From CAVPEW01 sp963703565 (lineage in GTDB: Bacteria; Actinomycetota; Acidimicrobiia; Acidimicrobiales; VFJN01): 64,000 nt of DNA. The notes beneath the pieces were generated by a model, which did no database searches, was not told the DNA's origin, and saw nothing but the letters and a program-made list of their open reading frames with translations. Numbering within the stretch: position 1 is the stretch's first letter; every line of letters begins with the position of its first letter. The stretch covers positions 1 through 64,000 of the forward strand of contig CAVPEW010000018.1 of NCBI GenBank assembly GCA_963703565.1. Reading direction: 5' to 3'. This document shows positions 34,165-42,175 of the stretch, piece after piece. Position numbers and translations under genes: made by a program.

Positions 34165-35361
34165 ATGGAAGTGCTCATCGTGGTCCTCGTGGTCCTCGTG
34201 GTCCTCGTGGTCGTGGCGGTGGCCGGCGGTGCCGGCTTGGCGCTCGTCGCCTCTCGCCGGCGCGGGCTCGACCTCGAGCCGCCCACGCGCCGCACCCCAC
34301 CCGATCCCCCCCGGTCCGCTGTGCCCCACAGCGGCCCCGGCGTCGAAGCCGTCCCCGATGACCTCGTCGAGGAGATCGACCGGGCTCTCGCCGACGTCGG
34401 CATCGAGGCTCCGGCGCCGCCGACGGAGGAACCCGCCCCCGAGCCGCCGGCCACCGAGCAGCCGACGCTGCGCGCCCGGTTGGCCAAGGCGCGGGGCGCG
34501 CTGGCCGGCTACGTGGGATCCATCCGCTCGCGCGCGTCGATCGACACGGAGACCTGGGACGAGCTCGAAGAGGCACTGATCCGCGCCGATGTCGGTGTCA
34601 CCACCACCACCACCATCCTCGAAAGGCTGAGGGCCACGGCATCCGCCGAGGGCATCACCGACCCCGACGTGCTGCTCGACGCGCTCAAGGAGCAGCTCAA
34701 GGCCGACCTCGCCCCAGGTGACCGCGCCCTGCACGTCGACCCCGGCGGAGCACCCGACGTGTGGTTGTTCGTGGGGGTGAACGGGGTGGGCAAGACCACC
34801 ACGATAGGCAAGGTGGCCCGCCAGCAGATCGACGCCGGCCTGCGTGTGGTCATGGCCGCCGGCGACACGTTCCGGGCGGCCGCTGCAGAGCAGCTGGGGA
34901 CCTGGGCGGAGCGCACGGGCGCCGAGCTGGTGCGCGGAGCCGAGGGCGGCGACCCTTCGTCGATCATCTTCGACGCCGTGCAGCGGGCCGCGGCACGGTC
35001 CCGCGACCTCGTGCTCGCCGACACGGCAGGGCGCCTGCACACCAAGGTCAACCTGATGGAGGAGCTGCGCAAGGTCCGCCGGGTGGCCGATCGCGGTCCC
35101 GGGCGGGTGCGCGAGGTGCTCCTGGTGCTCGACGCCACCACCGGGCAGAACGGCTTGGTGCAGGCCCGCCAGTTCACCGAAGCGGTCGATCTGACGGGGG
35201 TGGTCCTCACCAAGCTCGACGGGTCCGCGAAAGGTGGGATCGTGCTGGCGATCCAAGCCGAGCTGGGCATCCCCATCAAGCTCGTAGGCCTGGGCGAGGG
35301 TGTCGAAGACCTCGTGCCCTTCGAACCCGAGGAATTCGTCGAGGCCCTCTTCGAGGCCTGA
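34165..35361 (+). CDS. ftsY: Signal recognition particle receptor FtsY
   Basis: Membrane-docking GTPase for SRP, 398 residues. An N-terminal transmembrane helix (residues 2-30) is encoded partly by three perfect 9-bp repeats (GTGGTCCTC at 34180-34206, VVL units), as in actinobacterial FtsY with a membrane anchor. An acidic, Pro-rich linker follows, then the NG domain: helical bundle TETWDELEEALIRADVG, G1 FVGVNGVGKTTTIGK, AAGDTFRAAAAEQL, LADTAGRLHTK, LTKLDGSAKGG and GLGEGVEDLVPFEPEEFV. Works with Ffh encoded 550 bases downstream. Confidence 0.96.
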   Translation: MEVLIVVLVVLVVLVVVAVAGGAGLALVASRRRGLDLEPPTRRTPPDPPRSAVPHSGPGVEAVPDDLVEEIDRALADVGIEAPAPPTEEPAPEPPATEQPTLRARLAKARGALAGYVGSIRSRASIDTETWDELEEALIRADVGVTTTTTILERLRATASAEGITDPDVLLDALKEQLKADLAPGDRALHVDPGGAPDVWLFVGVNGVGKTTTIGKVARQQIDAGLRVVMAAGDTFRAAAAEQLGTWAERTGAELVRGAEGGDPSSIIFDAVQRAAARSRDLVLADTAGRLHTKVNLMEELRKVRRVADRGPGRVREVLLVLDATTGQNGLVQARQFTEAVDLTGVVLTKLDGSAKGGIVLAIQAELGIPIKLVGLGEGVEDLVPFEPEEFVEALFEA

Positions 35362-35393
35362 TCCGCCCCGGTTAGCGTCGGCCCGCCTGGAGC

Positions 35394-35399
35394 TAGCCT
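35394..35399 (+). promoter_or_regulatory. -10-like element TAGCCT upstream of the BON-domain gene
   Basis: TAGCCT lies 35 bases before ATG 35435, and a GGAG ribosome-binding site sits in between; a second TAGCGT occurs at 35373-35378. This would be a leadered promoter. Confidence 0.35.
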
Positions 35400-35434
35400 G
35401 GTGGCGCCGCGCACCGAAGGACCGGAGAACCCCC

Positions 35435-35869
35435 ATGTTCAGCTTGCTGCTGCTGCCGTTTCGTCTCACCACCGGCGCCGCCAAGGCCGGCTACCGGACA
35501 GGCCGGCTGCTGGGCTACCGGAGGATCTTCGTCTTCGGTACCGGTGTCGTCGCGGGCCTGTTGGTGGCGCCGATGCCGGGCCGCGCGCTGAGAGCCCGCC
35601 TGTCGCGCATGGTCGACCAGGTTCGTCCCTCCGACGATGGCACCCTGGCCGAGCGAGTCCGCTTCGAGCTGTCGCACTCCCCGCGGACGTGGCACCTACC
35701 CCAACCCGCCGTCGAGGTGATCGCCGGCACCGCGGTGCTGCGCGGCGAGGTGCCCCACGCCGAGGGCCGAGCCGAGCTCGGTCGAGCGGCCGCCGCTGTT
35801 TCCGGCGTGGTTGGCGTCGACAACCTGGTGTCGGTCGCGTCGTTGGCGGAGGCCAACGGGAGCGTCTGA
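35435..35869 (+). CDS. BON-domain protein
   Basis: A 144-residue protein. The first 50 residues are basic and hydrophobic (FSLLLLPFRLTTGA, FVFGTGVVAGLLVAPMPG), resembling the YtxH-like membrane-associated N-terminus of actinobacterial proteins. Residues 75-135 form a BON domain (VRFELSHSPRTWHLPQPAVE, VIAGTAVLRGEVPHAEGRAE, VSGVVGVDNLVSV). BON domains bind phospholipid or stabilise membranes. ATG start with GGAG upstream. Between ftsY and ffh; function unknown. Confidence 0.8.
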   Translation: MFSLLLLPFRLTTGAAKAGYRTGRLLGYRRIFVFGTGVVAGLLVAPMPGRALRARLSRMVDQVRPSDDGTLAERVRFELSHSPRTWHLPQPAVEVIAGTAVLRGEVPHAEGRAELGRAAAAVSGVVGVDNLVSVASLAEANGSV

Positions 35870-35891
35870 GCTGACTGGCCGACGGCTCCGG

Positions 35892-35897
35892 TAGCAT
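35892..35897 (+). promoter_or_regulatory. -10-like element TAGCAT before ffh
   Basis: TAGCAT ends ten bases before ATG 35908, with the same GC-rich spacer type as fakA and proS. Predicts leaderless ffh mRNA. Confidence 0.48.
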
Positions 35898-35907
35898 CGC
35901 CGCCCGC

Positions 35908-37317
35908 ATGTTCGAGGCGCTCTCCGACCGGTTCGACGGGATCTTCAAGCGGCTGCGCGGACGGGGCAAGCTGCGAGAGGCCGACATCGAGGAGGTGCTG
36001 CGCGAGATCCGCGTCGCGCTGCTCGAGGCCGACGTCAACCTCACGGTCGTGCGCACCGTGCTCGGCCGCATCCGCGAGGCGGCCGCCGCCGCCGACCTGT
36101 CGGCCGTCCTCAACCCCGCCGAGCAGGTCGTCAAGATCGTCCACAACGAGCTCGTGCAGGCCCTGGGCGGCGAAGCGATCCGCGTCACCTACGCCTCGCG
36201 CCCTCCCACCGTGGTGCTCATGGCTGGCCTGCAGGGCTCTGGCAAGACGACCAACGCGGCGAAGCTGGCCCGCTGGTTCAAGCAGCAGGGCCGCAACCCG
36301 GTCATGGTCGGCGCCGACCTCCAGAGACCGGCGGCGGTCGAGCAGCTGCGCACCCTGGGTGACCAGGTAGGCGTCCCGGTGTTCAGTCAGCCCGGCGACC
36401 CCGTCGACACCGCCCGTGCGGGCCTCGACGAGGCGCGCCGGTTGGGGCGTGACGTGTGCATCGTCGACACCGCTGGCCGGCTGGCCATCGACGTCGAGTT
36501 GATGGACCAGGTCCGCCAGATCTCCGATGCCGTGGAGCCCGACTACACGTTCCTCGTCGTCGACGCCATGACCGGTCAGGACGCGGTCACCGTCGCCGAG
36601 TCCTTCAACGAGGCTCTGGCTCTCGACGGGGTGATCCTGACCAAGCTCGACGGCGATGCCCGCGGTGGCGCCGCCCTGTCGGTCAAGGAGGTGGTGGGCA
36701 AGCCCATCGCCTTCGCCTCCACGGGGGAGAAGCTCGCCGACTTCGACCTGTTCCACCCGGACCGCCTCGCCGGGCGGATCCTGGGGATGGGCGACGTGCT
36801 GACCCTGATCGAGAAGGCCGAGCAGGTCTACGAGACCGAGGAGGCCGAAGCGGCGGCGGCGAGGATGCTCGAGGGCCGCTTCACCCTCGAGGACTTCCTG
36901 GACCAGATGCAGCAGCTCAAGAAGATGGGTCCGCTGCAGAACCTCGTCGGCATGCTCCCGGGGATGCCCAGGGAGCTGCGCAACGCCGAGATCGGTGAGG
37001 ACCAGCTCGCCCGGGTCGAGGCGATCATCCGTTCGATGACGCCCGCGGAACGGGCCGATCCCGACCGCATCGACGGCTCGCGGCGTGCCCGCATCGCTCG
37101 CGGCTCGGGGACCGACACCGCCGAGGTGTCCCAGCTGTGCAAGCAGTTCAAGGAGATGCAGAAGATGATGCAGCGCCTCCCCGGCTTCGCCGGTGGCAAG
37201 CGCGGCGGTTCGAAGGGCAAGGCCAAGAAGGGTCGCAAGGGCGGCGGTCGGGTCACCGCCCCCAAGGGTTCGGCGCCCGAGCCCAAGAGGCCCTTCACGC
37301 TGCCGGGCTTGCAGTGA
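35908..37317 (+). CDS. ffh: Signal recognition particle protein Ffh (SRP54)
   Basis: GTPase that binds signal sequences and 4.5S RNA. The 469-residue protein shows the N domain (MFEALSDRFDGIFKRLRGRG), G1 MAGLQGSGKTTNAAKLA, GADLQRPAAVEQL, IVDTAGRLAID, LTKLDGDARGGA and GEKLADFDLFHP. The Met-rich M domain follows with FLDQMQQLKKMGPL and the RNA-binding GSRRARIARGSG. A basic Lys/Gly-rich tail of about 40 residues follows the last helix. No SRP RNA gene was recognised in the window. Leads into rpsP and the ribosome-maturation genes. Confidence 0.96.
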   Translation: MFEALSDRFDGIFKRLRGRGKLREADIEEVLREIRVALLEADVNLTVVRTVLGRIREAAAAADLSAVLNPAEQVVKIVHNELVQALGGEAIRVTYASRPPTVVLMAGLQGSGKTTNAAKLARWFKQQGRNPVMVGADLQRPAAVEQLRTLGDQVGVPVFSQPGDPVDTARAGLDEARRLGRDVCIVDTAGRLAIDVELMDQVRQISDAVEPDYTFLVVDAMTGQDAVTVAESFNEALALDGVILTKLDGDARGGAALSVKEVVGKPIAFASTGEKLADFDLFHPDRLAGRILGMGDVLTLIEKAEQVYETEEAEAAAARMLEGRFTLEDFLDQMQQLKKMGPLQNLVGMLPGMPRELRNAEIGEDQLARVEAIIRSMTPAERADPDRIDGSRRARIARGSGTDTAEVSQLCKQFKEMQKMMQRLPGFAGGKRGGSKGKAKKGRKGGGRVTAPKGSAPEPKRPFTLPGLQ

Positions 37318-37401
37318 CCGACCGACGTGGCGCACCATGGTCAGCCGCCCGGCTCCGTCTCAGGCCGCTGGTGCCGTGACGTCGACCGAGAGGACTCCAA
37401 C

Positions 37402-37680
37402 GTGGCCGTGAAGCTCCGCCTGATGCGGATGGGCAAGAAGAAGCAGCCGACATACCGCGTCGTGGCCGCCGACGCCCGGTCGCCTCGCGACGGACGCTTC
37501 ATCGAGATCCTCGGTACCTACGACCCCCGCCAGGATCCTTCGGTGGTCCGGCTCGACGCCGGTCGGGCCCGGGAGTGGATCCGCAACGGAGCCCAGCCGA
37601 CCGACACGGTCCGGCGCCTTCTCGAGATAGCGGAGTCCCAGCCGGCCGAGGCCGCCGCAGCGCTCGACACCGACTCGTGA
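37402..37680 (+). CDS. rpsP: 30S ribosomal protein S16
   Basis: A 92-residue small-subunit protein: VAVKLRLMRMGKKKQPTYRV, VAADARSPRDGRFIEILGTY and RAREWIRNGAQPTDTV are diagnostic. GTG start, with the first codons matching the family. The C-terminal tail is short and acidic. The stop overlaps the khpA GTG by four bases, suggesting coupling. Confidence 0.96.
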   Translation: MAVKLRLMRMGKKKQPTYRVVAADARSPRDGRFIEILGTYDPRQDPSVVRLDAGRAREWIRNGAQPTDTVRRLLEIAESQPAEAAAALDTDS

Positions 37681-37970
37681 GCGAGCAGCAAGTGCCCGTC
37701 GAGGACGACCCGGCGACCGAGGACGACCCGGCGCCCGTCGCCGCCGACGTGCTCGACGTCATCGTCGCTGCACTCGTCGACGATGCCGACGCCGTCCGGG
37801 TGGACGCCGCCGAGCGCCGTGGCCGAGTGCGTCTCGAGGTGCGGGTCGCGCCTGGCGAGATGGGCCGGGTGATCGGCAAGCGGGGACGCGTTGCTGCGGC
37901 TATCCGGACCGTGGTGCGCGCCGCGGCGGTCAAGGACGGCGTCGAGGTCGACGTCGAGTTCGAGGACTGA
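37677..37970 (+). CDS. khpA: KH-domain RNA-binding protein KhpA
   Basis: A 97-residue protein: an acidic N-terminal third, then a single KH domain with the GxxG loop in MGRVIGKRGRVAAAIRTVVR. KhpA is a small RNA chaperone usually encoded between rpsP and rimM, exactly as here. GTG start in GTGA overlap with rpsP. The N-terminal extension (EDDPATEDDPAPVAADV) is longer than in the shortest family members. Confidence 0.9.
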   Translation: MSEQQVPVEDDPATEDDPAPVAADVLDVIVAALVDDADAVRVDAAERRGRVRLEVRVAPGEMGRVIGKRGRVAAAIRTVVRAAAVKDGVEVDVEFED

Positions 37971-38005
37971 CCGGGCGCTCTGCGTCCGCAGCCCGGGCTC
38001 GTCGC

Positions 38006-38482
38006 GTGGAGCTCGAGATCGGCCGCGTCGGCCGAGCCCACGGAGTGCGGGGAGAGGTGTCCGTAACTCTGCTCACCGATCGGGTGTCGCGCCTGGCCCC
38101 GGGCACGGAGCTCTCCAGCGAGCGTGGTTCGCTCCGGGTCGCCTCGGCCAGGCCGCACCAGCGCGGGTGGCTCGTGCGCTTCGAGGGCGTCGAGGACCGC
38201 GCCGCTGCCGAGGCCCTGCGGGGCACGGTGCTGCTAGCGGAGGCCGAACCCTCCGAAGCGGGTGAGCTGTGGGTCCACGAGGTGGTCGGAGTGCCCGTGG
38301 CCCTTGCCGACGGCACCTCGATCGGGTCCGTGAACGCGGTCCAGGCGAACCCCGCTTCGGACCTGCTCGTGCTCGACGGAGGGGAGTTGGTTCCGGTGGC
38401 CTTCGTGGTCGACGAGCGACGCGACGGTGGGCGCCTGGTGGGCCTGGTGGTCGAGCTCCCCGAGGGTCTGCTCGATCTGTGA
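38006..38482 (+). CDS. rimM: Ribosome maturation factor RimM
   Basis: Assists 30S head assembly by binding S19. The 158-residue protein has the N-terminal RimM barrel (EIGRVGRAHGVRGEVSVTLL) and the PRC-like C-terminal domain (GELWVHEVVGVPVALADG, LVPVAFV). GTG start. Precedes trmD as in most bacteria. Confidence 0.93.
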   Translation: MELEIGRVGRAHGVRGEVSVTLLTDRVSRLAPGTELSSERGSLRVASARPHQRGWLVRFEGVEDRAAAEALRGTVLLAEAEPSEAGELWVHEVVGVPVALADGTSIGSVNAVQANPASDLLVLDGGELVPVAFVVDERRDGGRLVGLVVELPEGLLDL

Positions 38483-38536
38483 GCCGTGCGGGGGCGCTTG
38501 AGCGCTGCCGCGCGCTGTGCAAGCGTCCGCCGCGCT

Positions 38537-39295
38537 GTGCGCATCGATGTGTTCACCATCTTCCCCGACCTGGTCGAGGGCTTCGCACGAGAGAGCCTGC
38601 TCGGACGGGCGCGCCGGGCGGGGCTCATCGAGTTGGGGGTGCACGACCTGCGATCGGGGACCAGCGACGTCCACCGTTCGGTGGACGACTCTCCATTCGG
38701 GGGCGGGGCCGGGATGCTGCTGCGACCCGAGCCGATATTCACGGTGGTCGAGCGGGTGGCGCCTCCCCGCCCCCTGCTGTACCTGAGCCCAGCTGGGGAG
38801 CGCTTCGACCAGTCCCTCGCCCGGCAGCTCGCGGCGGGGGAGGGCTTCAGCTTGCTCTGCGGACGCTACGAGGGCGTAGACGAGCGGGTGAGGCGGCATC
38901 TGGTCGACGGCGAGCTGTCCCTGGGCGACTTCGTGCTGGGTGGGGGCGAGGTCGCGGCGATGGCCGTGCTCGAGGCCGTCGGACGGTTGGTGCCGGGTGT
39001 GATGGGCAACGAGGTCTCGGCCGAGGACGAGTCGTTCGCCGAGGGTCTGCTCGAGTATCCGCAATACACCCGGCCGGCCACCTTCAGGGGTTGGCAAGTG
39101 CCCGAGGTGCTGCGTTCGGGTGACCACGGGCGCATCGCCCGCTGGCGCCGGGCCCACGCCCTGGCGCGAACCCTGGCCGTCCGTCCCGATCTCGTGCAGG
39201 CTCGGGGCGGGCTCGACGACGACGACCTGGCCCTGCTGCGCTCCGAGGGCCTCGATCCCCCGCACCCCCCCGGAGCGGATCGCCCCTCCGCGTGA
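38537..39295 (+). CDS. trmD: tRNA (guanosine(37)-N1)-methyltransferase
   Basis: Methylates G37 next to the anticodon, preventing frameshifts. The 252-residue protein has RIDVFTIFPDLVEGFARESL, the DDSPFGGGAGMLLRPEP loop, the knot core LCGRYEGVDERV and LSLGDFVLGGGEVAAM, and GNEVSAEDESF. GTG 38537 is chosen because the family begins with MRIDVFT; GTG 38486 would add 17 unrelated residues. Followed by rplS. Confidence 0.95.
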   Translation: MRIDVFTIFPDLVEGFARESLLGRARRAGLIELGVHDLRSGTSDVHRSVDDSPFGGGAGMLLRPEPIFTVVERVAPPRPLLYLSPAGERFDQSLARQLAAGEGFSLLCGRYEGVDERVRRHLVDGELSLGDFVLGGGEVAAMAVLEAVGRLVPGVMGNEVSAEDESFAEGLLEYPQYTRPATFRGWQVPEVLRSGDHGRIARWRRAHALARTLAVRPDLVQARGGLDDDDLALLRSEGLDPPHPPGADRPSA

Positions 39296-39322
39296 GCGTT
39301 GGACCCTCTGGCGGGTCGCGCC

Positions 39323-39328
39323 TAACCT
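39323..39328 (+). promoter_or_regulatory. -10-like element TAACCT upstream of rplS
   Basis: TAACCT lies 33 bases before ATG 39362, with GGAG at 39351-39354 as ribosome-binding site. Suggests rplS has its own leadered promoter. Confidence 0.38.
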
Positions 39329-39361
39329 GCGCCGTTCCCCGCCCCAGCCCGGAGCTCCGCC

Positions 39362-39709
39362 ATGCGCCCCACCGACCTCGTCGACAAGAGCCGACTTCGA
39401 GCCGACCTCCCCGACTTCTCCCCCGGCGACACCCTCAAGGTGCACGTGCGGGTGGTGGAGGGCGCCAAGGAGCGGGTGCAGGTCTTCCAGGGCGTGGTGA
39501 TCCGCCGCTCGGGTGGCGGTCTGCAGGAGACCTTCACCGTGCGCAAGGTCAGCTACGGGGTCGGCGTTGAGAGGACGTTCCCCCTGCACACGCCCTCGGT
39601 CGCTCGCATTGAGCTGGTCACCCGGGGCGACGTGCGCCGGGCGAAGCTGTATTACCTGCGCGACCGGGTGGGGAAGGCCGCCAAGGTCAAGGAGAAGCGC
39701 GAGCGCTGA
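39362..39709 (+). CDS. rplS: 50S ribosomal protein L19
   Basis: A 115-residue protein: DFSPGDTLKVHVRVVEGAKE, RVQVFQGVVIRRSGGG and SYGVGVERTFPLHTPSV are diagnostic of L19, located at the subunit interface. ATG start with GGAG upstream. Normal length. Confidence 0.96.
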   Translation: MRPTDLVDKSRLRADLPDFSPGDTLKVHVRVVEGAKERVQVFQGVVIRRSGGGLQETFTVRKVSYGVGVERTFPLHTPSVARIELVTRGDVRRAKLYYLRDRVGKAAKVKEKRER

Positions 39710-39762
39710 GCTCGTGCCGGCGCCCTCGTCGGATGTCGCTCCCCCGTGTCGCAGCACCGGCG

Positions 39763-39768
39763 TAGCCT
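39763..39768 (+). promoter_or_regulatory. -10-like element TAGCCT before the DUF2469 gene
   Basis: TAGCCT ends seven bases before GTG 39776, supporting that start and a leaderless message. Confidence 0.45.
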
Positions 39769-39775
39769 GGGCGCC

Positions 39776-40069
39776 GTGTCTACCGAGGACCTGGAGCGCT
39801 ACGAGGCCGAGATCGAGCTCCAGCTCTACCGGGAGTACAAGGACGTCGCACCGATGTTCACCTACGTGGTGGAGACCGAGCGGCGCTTCTACCTGGCCAA
39901 CGAGGTCAACCAGCAGGTGCACCACTCCGAGGGTCGCACCTACGTCGAGCTCGAGCTGCGCGACGCCTGGGTTTGGGACATGTACCGCACATCGCGGTTC
40001 GTGTCGCACGTGTCGGTGGTGACGTTCAAGGACGTCAACGTCGAGGAGCTTCCCCGCAAGGACCTGTGA
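39776..40069 (+). CDS. DUF2469 family protein
   Basis: A 97-residue actinobacterial protein of unknown function in the DUF2469 family. MSTEDLERYEAEIELQLYRE and VVETERRFYLANEVN are the conserved blocks. The family is nearly always encoded between rplS and yraN, as here. Acidic, soluble. The GTG 39776 start is supported by the -10 element seven bases upstream. Its stop overlaps the yraN GTG by four bases. Confidence 0.9.
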   Translation: MSTEDLERYEAEIELQLYREYKDVAPMFTYVVETERRFYLANEVNQQVHHSEGRTYVELELRDAWVWDMYRTSRFVSHVSVVTFKDVNVEELPRKDL

Positions 40070-40416
40070 CCCCGGGCGCCCGTCGCCGCCAGACCGGGAT
40101 CGCCGGGGAGCTGAAGGCGGCGCGGTGGTACGAGTCCCACGGCTACCGGGTGGTGGCCCGGAACTGGCGGTGCCGCCTGGGCGAGCTCGACCTGGTGGTG
40201 CAGCGCGGCGACCTGTTGGTCTTCGTCGAGGTGAAGTCCCGATCGGGCACCGGCTTCGGAGCTCCGGCCGAGGCGGTCGGCCCGGCCAAGCAGCGCCGGG
40301 TGAGGGCCCTGGCCGTGCAGTTCTTGCAGGAGCGCGGGTGGCGCGCCGCCGAGATCCGCTTCGACGTGGCCGCCGTGCTCGGTGCGCGCGTCGAAGTCGT
40401 CGAGCACGCCTTCTAG
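40066..40416 (+). CDS. yraN: YraN family endonuclease-like protein
   Basis: A 116-residue protein of the UPF0102/YraN family, which has a restriction-endonuclease-like fold. GELKAARWYESHGYRVVARN, WRCRLGELDLVVQRGD (catalytic-type Glu and Asp) and LLVFVEVKSRSG (E-x-K) are all present. The role is unknown; a link to DNA processing is suggested by its neighbours comM and dprA. GTG start in GTGA overlap. Confidence 0.92.
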   Translation: MTPGARRRQTGIAGELKAARWYESHGYRVVARNWRCRLGELDLVVQRGDLLVFVEVKSRSGTGFGAPAEAVGPAKQRRVRALAVQFLQERGWRAAEIRFDVAAVLGARVEVVEHAF

Positions 40417-40438
40417 GCGCCGGATCCGGCTGAGCGCG

Positions 40439-40549
40439 TCAGCCCAGCAGCGCCCACAGCACCAGCAGGGCGCACACCACCAGCGCCGAGGCGACCAGCA
40501 CGTAGTCGCCGTTCGAGGTGCGGTGCGGACGGAACGGGTTGAGACCCAT
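40439..40549 (-). CDS. 36-residue single-pass membrane protein
   Basis: A very short gene on the minus strand in the gap between yraN and comM. Translation gives MGLNPFRPHRTSNGDYVLV and then one hydrophobic helix (about residues 17-35) ending in Gly. The sharp division into a basic, Pro-containing N-terminus and a clean helix suggests a real small membrane protein. I have seen similar MGLNPFRP-type starts in actinobacterial small proteins, from memory only. Function unknown. Confidence 0.55.
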   Translation of the reverse strand: MGLNPFRPHRTSNGDYVLVASALVVCALLVLWALLG

Positions 40550-40596
40550 CGGCTGATTCTCGCGCCCCGGCCCTTCTCGCCGTCACCGGTCTCGCC

Positions 40597-40602
40597 TAGC
40601 AT
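40597..40602 (+). promoter_or_regulatory. -10-like element TAGCAT upstream of comM
   Basis: TAGCAT lies 61 bases before GTG 40664, giving a leader of about 55 bases with GGAGG near its end. Divergent from the 36-residue membrane protein. Confidence 0.38.
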
Positions 40603-40663
40603 CCGAGCAGTCCTCGGTGGCTGCTGTGGCCCCTCCCGAACGCCTCGTACCACGGAGGACCTC

Positions 40664-42175
40664 GTGATCGCTGCCATCGCTTCGGCGTCCCTGCTCGGAG
40701 TGGACGGCCATGCCGTCACCGTCGAGGCGCAGGTCAGTCCTGGCCTGCCGGGCGTGAGCATCGTCGGGCTGCCCGACGCAGCCTGCCGCGAAGCACGCGA
40801 CCGGGTCCGCTCGGCGCTGGTGTCGTCGGGGTTGCCTTGGCCGCAGCGCAGGGCCACGGTGAACCTTGCCCCGCCCACCTTGCGCAAGCTGGGGTCCGGC
40901 CTCGATCTGCCCATCGCGGTGGCGCTGCTCGTGGCCATGGGGGAGCTGCCCGCTCCCGACGGTGTCGCCTTCATCGGCGAGCTGGGCCTCGACGGCACCC
41001 TGCGATCGGTGCCCGGCGTCGTGTGCCGGGTGGGGGCGGTGCGCACCCCGCTGGTCGTCGTGCCCGCCGAGCGCGGGAGCGAAGCTGCCGCCACCGGTCA
41101 TGCGCGGGTCCTCGTGGCCCGAGATCTGGCCCAGGTGGTGCGCTGCCTGCGCGGCGAGCAGGCCTGGGAGCCGGTGCGCGAGGCACCTGCGCCACCCGGT
41201 CGGCCCTCCGGGCTCGACCTGGCAGACGTGCGGGGACAGCCGCTGGGTCGCCTGGCGCTGGAGGTCGCCGCAGCCGGGGGCCACCACCTGTTGCTCTCGG
41301 GTCCGCCCGGCGCCGGCAAGACGATGTTGGCGGCCCGGCTCCCGGGCATCCTGCCCGCCCTGTCGGCGGCCGAGGCCCTCGAGACGACCCGGATCCACTC
41401 CGCCGCCGGGCTCTCCCTGCCTGAGGGTGGTGTCGTTCGCCAGCCACCGTTCCGGGCGCCGCACCACGGCGCGTCGGCCCCGGCGCTGGTGGGTGGAGGC
41501 GGCCCAGCTCTGCGGCCGGGCGAGATCAGCCTGGCGACCAACGGCGTCCTGTTCCTCGACGAGCTGGGCGAGTTTCCCGCGGCAGTGCTCGACGCGCTGC
41601 GCCAGCCGCTCGAAGAGGGTGTGGTGAGGGTTGCACGTGCCGCGGCGACGGTGACCCTCCCCGCCCGCTTCCTGCTCGTGGGCGCCACCAATCCGTGCCC
41701 GTGCGGCCAGGGGAGCCGCCCCGGGGCGTGCTCGTGCCCTCCGGGCACGTTGGCCCGCTACCGCCGCCGGCTGTCGGGGCCGCTGCTCGATCGCTTCGAC
41801 CTGAGGGTCGAGGTGCCGCGCCCACCCGTCGCCGATCTGCTGGGAGCTGGCACAGCCGAGGCATCCGCTGTGGTCTCGGCTCGGGTGGCCTCGGCTCGGG
41901 CGCTGGCCGCCGGGCGCGGCGTGGTCACCAACGCGGCCCTGACCTCCTCTCAGCTCGAGGCCACGGCCCCGCTCGACGCCGCCGCCGCGGCGGCCCTGCG
42001 GACCGCGCTGGGGCGTGGCCGGCTCTCCGCGCGGGGTCTGCACCGTGTGCGGCGGGTAGCGCGCACCATCGCAGACCTGGCCGGGCGCGAGGGTCCCCTG
42101 GGCGCCGACGACGTCTCCCTGGCGCTCGCGCTGCGCGCGCCCACGCCCGCCGAGTCGCTCCCGGTGGCCGGGTGA
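40664..42175 (+). CDS. comM: ComM/YifB family Mg-chelatase-like AAA+ ATPase
   Basis: A 503-residue branch-migration helicase-like protein used in natural transformation. Seen are the N-terminal Lon-protease-like domain (VEAQVSPGLPGVSIVGLPDA), Walker A LLLSGPPGAGKTMLAARL, FRAPHHGASAPALVGGG, Walker B GVLFLDELGEFPAAVLDAL, a cysteine cluster NPCPCGQGSRPGACSCPP and the C-terminal Mg-chelatase domain. GTG start with GGAGG five to six bases upstream. The stop overlaps dprA. Confidence 0.94.
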   Translation: MIAAIASASLLGVDGHAVTVEAQVSPGLPGVSIVGLPDAACREARDRVRSALVSSGLPWPQRRATVNLAPPTLRKLGSGLDLPIAVALLVAMGELPAPDGVAFIGELGLDGTLRSVPGVVCRVGAVRTPLVVVPAERGSEAAATGHARVLVARDLAQVVRCLRGEQAWEPVREAPAPPGRPSGLDLADVRGQPLGRLALEVAAAGGHHLLLSGPPGAGKTMLAARLPGILPALSAAEALETTRIHSAAGLSLPEGGVVRQPPFRAPHHGASAPALVGGGGPALRPGEISLATNGVLFLDELGEFPAAVLDALRQPLEEGVVRVARAAATVTLPARFLLVGATNPCPCGQGSRPGACSCPPGTLARYRRRLSGPLLDRFDLRVEVPRPPVADLLGAGTAEASAVVSARVASARALAAGRGVVTNAALTSSQLEATAPLDAAAAAALRTALGRGRLSARGLHRVRRVARTIADLAGREGPLGADDVSLALALRAPTPAESLPVAG

